Assembly: GCA_937892025.1 (NCBI GenBank)
Contig: CALAVA010000084.1
Coordinates: 1 to 9,691 of the forward strand
Source: an uncultured Bacteroidales bacterium
GTDB taxonomy: Bacteria > Bacteroidota > Bacteroidia > Bacteroidales > WCHB1-69
DNA length: 9,691 nucleotides
Reading direction: 5' to 3'
Below the pieces are notes generated by a model. That model was not told the origin of the DNA, made no database searches, and saw only the letters and a list, made by a program, of their open reading frames with translations. Below, piece by piece: positions 7,809 to 9,691 of the stretch. Numbering within the stretch: position 1 is the first letter of the stretch; each line of letters begins with the position of its first letter. The position numbers and the translations under genes were made by a program.

Positions 7809-7826
7809 TAAAAATCAGTTATACTG
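7809..7826 (-). terminator. Weak terminator-like hairpin after yfhO
   Basis: On the minus strand, just past the yfhO stop, CAGT-ATA-ACTG forms a 4-bp hairpin (7816-7826). It is followed by ATTTTTA and then a second T run. The stem is too short for a confident call, but position and T tract fit the end of the yfhO transcript. Confidence 0.3.
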
Positions 7827-7837
7827 GGTTACAATCT

Positions 7838-9178
7838 CTACTTTTGTACTGCGATGTTTTCTTTTTGAGCAGGTTTTTTATAACAACTATAAATATAATA
7901 ACCTAAAGCACCCAGCATAAGCAACAGAATAAGAATAGAACTGCCCATAGATACTCTTCTGGCATTTATCCACGGTTGAGGGACAAATTCAAAATGAAGA
8001 GTATGCTGTCCTTGCGGAACCATCATGGCTCGAAGTATATAATTGGCTCTCAAAAGATTGGGTGAGCAATCCTTATCATCCATACTAACTTTCCAATATC
8101 TTGGATAGAAAATTTCCGAAAACACCACCAATTCATCTTTCGCTACGTTGATAGTATAAGTTACTGTCTTAGAATCTTTGTGAGTTAATATAACACTTGA
8201 ATTTTCATGATGTTGTGGACGAAAGTTCTGAATTTGTTGAGCAAATTCTTTGTTTATAATAGCGGTTGTTTTCACATCTGTTGTTTTAAATGCTTGTATT
8301 TCTTCATCGGCATTGTTTACCATTTTAATAGTATCCACAAACCATGCGGGGCCAAAAATTGCAGGGTTTAGCAAAGGTGCACTCTGATAATTGTATATGA
8401 AATATTTGGCATTCAACATATTCAAAGACTGCAAGGAACTCATCAGTGCCAATTGTTCTGAATCTGAACGTATGGTATTAATTTTCATTGAAAATTTAGA
8501 TAAATCGTTCATCATTACAGAATCAACAAATTCTTGATAACGTCTAATTTTTGCCCCATGATACCCACCAATGGAATGATGAAAATACGATGTATGAGCA
8601 TCATTAAATGGACTGGCCGCCAAATTCAACACACGGTAACCCAAAGAAACATCTTGCTTAATAGTTGCATCGCAAGGAGTAAAAGCATATTGCTGACCAA
8701 TACTCTTTGATTGTTCTTCAAAGTTATTGTCATTCAAATAACGTTTGTCCACATTCCATAAATCAAACAAAACCAACAACGATATTGCCATTACAAGATA
8801 TTGCTGTTGTTTCAATTTCTCGTTGATAATAAGCCAAAGTAGCACAGCCGTTACAGCAATAAATCCAAAAGAACGCCATGCATCTGCTACAAACATATCA
8901 TGTCTGTCCGATTGCAAAGCAGACAACAACTCAGCAGGCAAAACATCGTCTCTTTCATTTGCAAAACTAAAGAATACATCTGGAATTAAAGCAAATAACA
9001 ACGTTAAGCCACCCACAATTCCCACAGAGATATATAAATAACGATTGATTCTTTTTTTATCTAATGGTTTGTTCTTTTCTTTGTCTGTCAATATATTCAA
9101 GCCATAAAAACCATAAAATGCCATGATAAATGAAGTCAGCACAAGTATCATGGATGGTGTTCTAAATTTGTTGTGCAT
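7838..9178 (-). CDS. yfhO: YfhO-family membrane protein, C-terminal part of an interrupted gene
   Basis: These 446 residues are the downstream half of a YfhO-family protein. Four membrane segments lie near residues 8-28, 47-70, 103-120 and 126-148. A large extracytoplasmic domain follows, then a final membrane segment (about 411-433) and a basic tail. Family signatures include RVLNLAASPFNDAHTSYFH, GGYHGAKIRRYQEF, LNMLNAKYFIY, AWFVDTIKMVNNADEEI, FYPRYWKVSMD and LLRANYILRAMMVPQG. YfhO proteins are large GT-C-like membrane proteins; in Firmicutes they are linked to glycosylation of cell-surface polymers, while the Bacteroidota role is not settled. The methionine at 9178 is an internal residue of the conserved NYFPMHNKFR stretch, not a natural start, and the same frame continues upstream to the TGA at 9206-9208. 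The stop is TAG. Whether this piece is translated on its own is doubtful. Confidence 0.88.
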   Translation of the reverse strand: MHNKFRTPSMILVLTSFIMAFYGFYGLNILTDKEKNKPLDKKRINRYLYISVGIVGGLTLLFALIPDVFFSFANERDDVLPAELLSALQSDRHDMFVADAWRSFGFIAVTAVLLWLIINEKLKQQQYLVMAISLLVLFDLWNVDKRYLNDNNFEEQSKSIGQQYAFTPCDATIKQDVSLGYRVLNLAASPFNDAHTSYFHHSIGGYHGAKIRRYQEFVDSVMMNDLSKFSMKINTIRSDSEQLALMSSLQSLNMLNAKYFIYNYQSAPLLNPAIFGPAWFVDTIKMVNNADEEIQAFKTTDVKTTAIINKEFAQQIQNFRPQHHENSSVILTHKDSKTVTYTINVAKDELVVFSEIFYPRYWKVSMDDKDCSPNLLRANYILRAMMVPQGQHTLHFEFVPQPWINARRVSMGSSILILLLMLGALGYYIYSCYKKPAQKENIAVQK

Positions 9179-9205
9179 GGGGAAATAATTGAAAAAGAAA
9201 TCATT

Positions 9206-9208
9206 TCA
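9206..9208 (-). other. In-frame TGA interrupting yfhO
   Basis: The upstream piece ends WGKHFPR-stop, and the same frame resumes at once with NDFFFNYFPMHNKFR. No frameshift is needed to join them (the two pieces differ by a multiple of three). From recall of the family, the position usually holds a hydrophobic residue such as Leu, so a TTA-to-TGA change would explain it. TGA is not read as Trp here: Trp is TGG throughout, and fic uses TGA as its stop. Confidence 0.85.
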
Positions 9209-9691
9209 TCGTGGAAAATGTTTTCCCCAAGCCAAAGCAATAGAGAATAAGAAAACGACAATAGCCCATATTCTCATTTTTCCCTTTGTAATAAACAGAC
9301 TGAATACAAACAACAAACAAATAACCGCACCGACATAAACGGGTCCGGAAGTAAAAGGCTGTTCTCCCCAATAAGTTGAACATTGTTGCAACAATTGATT
9401 GGGGTCTTGCTCAAAACGGCGTGTTTGTAAAGTATTTATCGTGGCAGGCATGTGTTCTTGCATAGCCTCAAAAGTACTAAAATGCGATGCTCCACCTGCA
9501 GCATTGGGAACCAAGAGTGAAAAGGTTTCTCCAATACCATAACTCCAAGCATAGGCATAATCGTAGGCCAAGCCACTGCCATTTTCTTCAGACTTGGCAG
9601 TAAGTTCACTTTTACCCCTCATACTTTCTTTGGAATAATCATAACTCTGATACAATAATCCAAAGAAAGTATGAGGGGTAAAAGTGAACTT
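9206..9691 (-). CDS. yfhO: YfhO-family membrane protein, upstream part, 5' end outside window
   Basis: The reliable part (9206-9658) encodes the central part of YfhO. It shows LYQSYDYSKESMRGKSEL, then AYAWSYGIGETFSLLVPNAAGG and YWGEQPFTSGPVYVG, all typical of Bacteroidota YfhO. Two membrane segments follow (PVYVGAVICLLFVFSLFI and IWAIVVFLFSIALAW). It ends at the in-frame TGA and joins the downstream piece in the same frame. Bacteroidota family members are usually around 800 residues and about 600 are seen here, so some 200 N-terminal residues, including the expected catalytic loop, are missing. A TTG at 9653-9655 could be called a start, but it falls inside a conserved stretch and is not one. 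The codons from 9659 to the edge come from the terminal inverted repeat and are probably not genuine. Confidence 0.82.
   Translation of the reverse strand, partial: KFTFTPHTFFGLLYQSYDYSKESMRGKSELTAKSEENGSGLAYDYAYAWSYGIGETFSLLVPNAAGGASHFSTFEAMQEHMPATINTLQTRRFEQDPNQLLQQCSTYWGEQPFTSGPVYVGAVICLLFVFSLFITKGKMRIWAIVVFLFSIALAWGKHFPR
9602..9691. repeat. Exact 33-bp inverted repeat at the window end, probable fold-back artefact
   Basis: Bases 9659-9691 are the exact reverse complement of 9602-9634, separated by a 24-base spacer. The inner arm encodes the conserved SKESMRGKSEL of YfhO, so it is the authentic copy. The outer arm would encode KFTFTPHTFFG, which fits nothing in the family, and it ends exactly at the sequence edge. 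Confidence 0.9.

Noticed and set aside
8745..9041. Plus-strand 98-residue frame
   Set aside because: It is antisense to conserved YfhO coding sequence and encodes nothing recognisable.
9206..9208. TGA recoding (Trp, Gly or selenocysteine) as an explanation of the interrupted yfhO
   Set aside because: fic ends at TGA with the product at its natural length, Trp is TGG throughout, and no selenocysteine insertion hairpin or Sec-type active site is expected in YfhO.
9201..9383. Minus-strand 60-residue frame overlapping YfhO in another frame
   Set aside because: It is a shadow of the YfhO frame that carries the family motifs.

Overview
This is an AT-rich window whose gene content, promoter style and protein families point to a Bacteroidota bacterium, most likely in or near the Bacteroidales. 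The indicators are a giant secreted protein built from beta-sandwich, beta-helix and CARDB-like domains, a YfhO protein with the Bacteroidota-type sequence motifs, TAnnTTTG-type promoter boxes, and start codons without a close Shine-Dalgarno sequence. All genes I can support lie on the minus strand, so they read from high to low coordinates: yfhO, then fic, then the giant surface protein.

Region 1 (1-6109) is one uninterrupted reading frame of at least 2036 codons that runs off the left edge. It has a clear signal peptide. It then has two tandem copies of a roughly 410-residue three-domain unit, a right-handed beta-helix region, a cleaved-adhesin/MAM-like jelly roll, and at least three CARDB-like domains. 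It looks like a type IX-secreted surface protein, but the C-terminal sorting domain that would prove this lies outside the window. All plus-strand reading frames over this region are shadows.

Region 2 (6110-7837) holds a Fic-domain protein with an N-terminal winged helix. The usual catalytic histidine of its Fic motif is a glutamine, and an N-terminal inhibitory motif is intact. The gene is bracketed by two 124-bp direct repeats that differ at only three positions and have short terminal inverted repeats. Each repeat occupies the gap before a minus-strand gene. Upstream of fic is a cluster of TTGAGC half-sites that looks like an operator.

Region 3 (7838-9691) is a YfhO-family membrane protein broken by an in-frame TGA codon, with its N-terminus beyond the right edge. 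The last 33 bases are an exact reverse complement of coding sequence 24 bases away. This looks like a fold-back assembly or amplification artefact, so the last 33 bases should not be trusted.

I see no RNA genes, CRISPR arrays or transposase genes. I see no convincing new multi-gene system. The best candidates for follow-up are the His-to-Gln Fic protein with its operator-like sites and flanking repeats, and the duplicated architecture of the giant surface protein.
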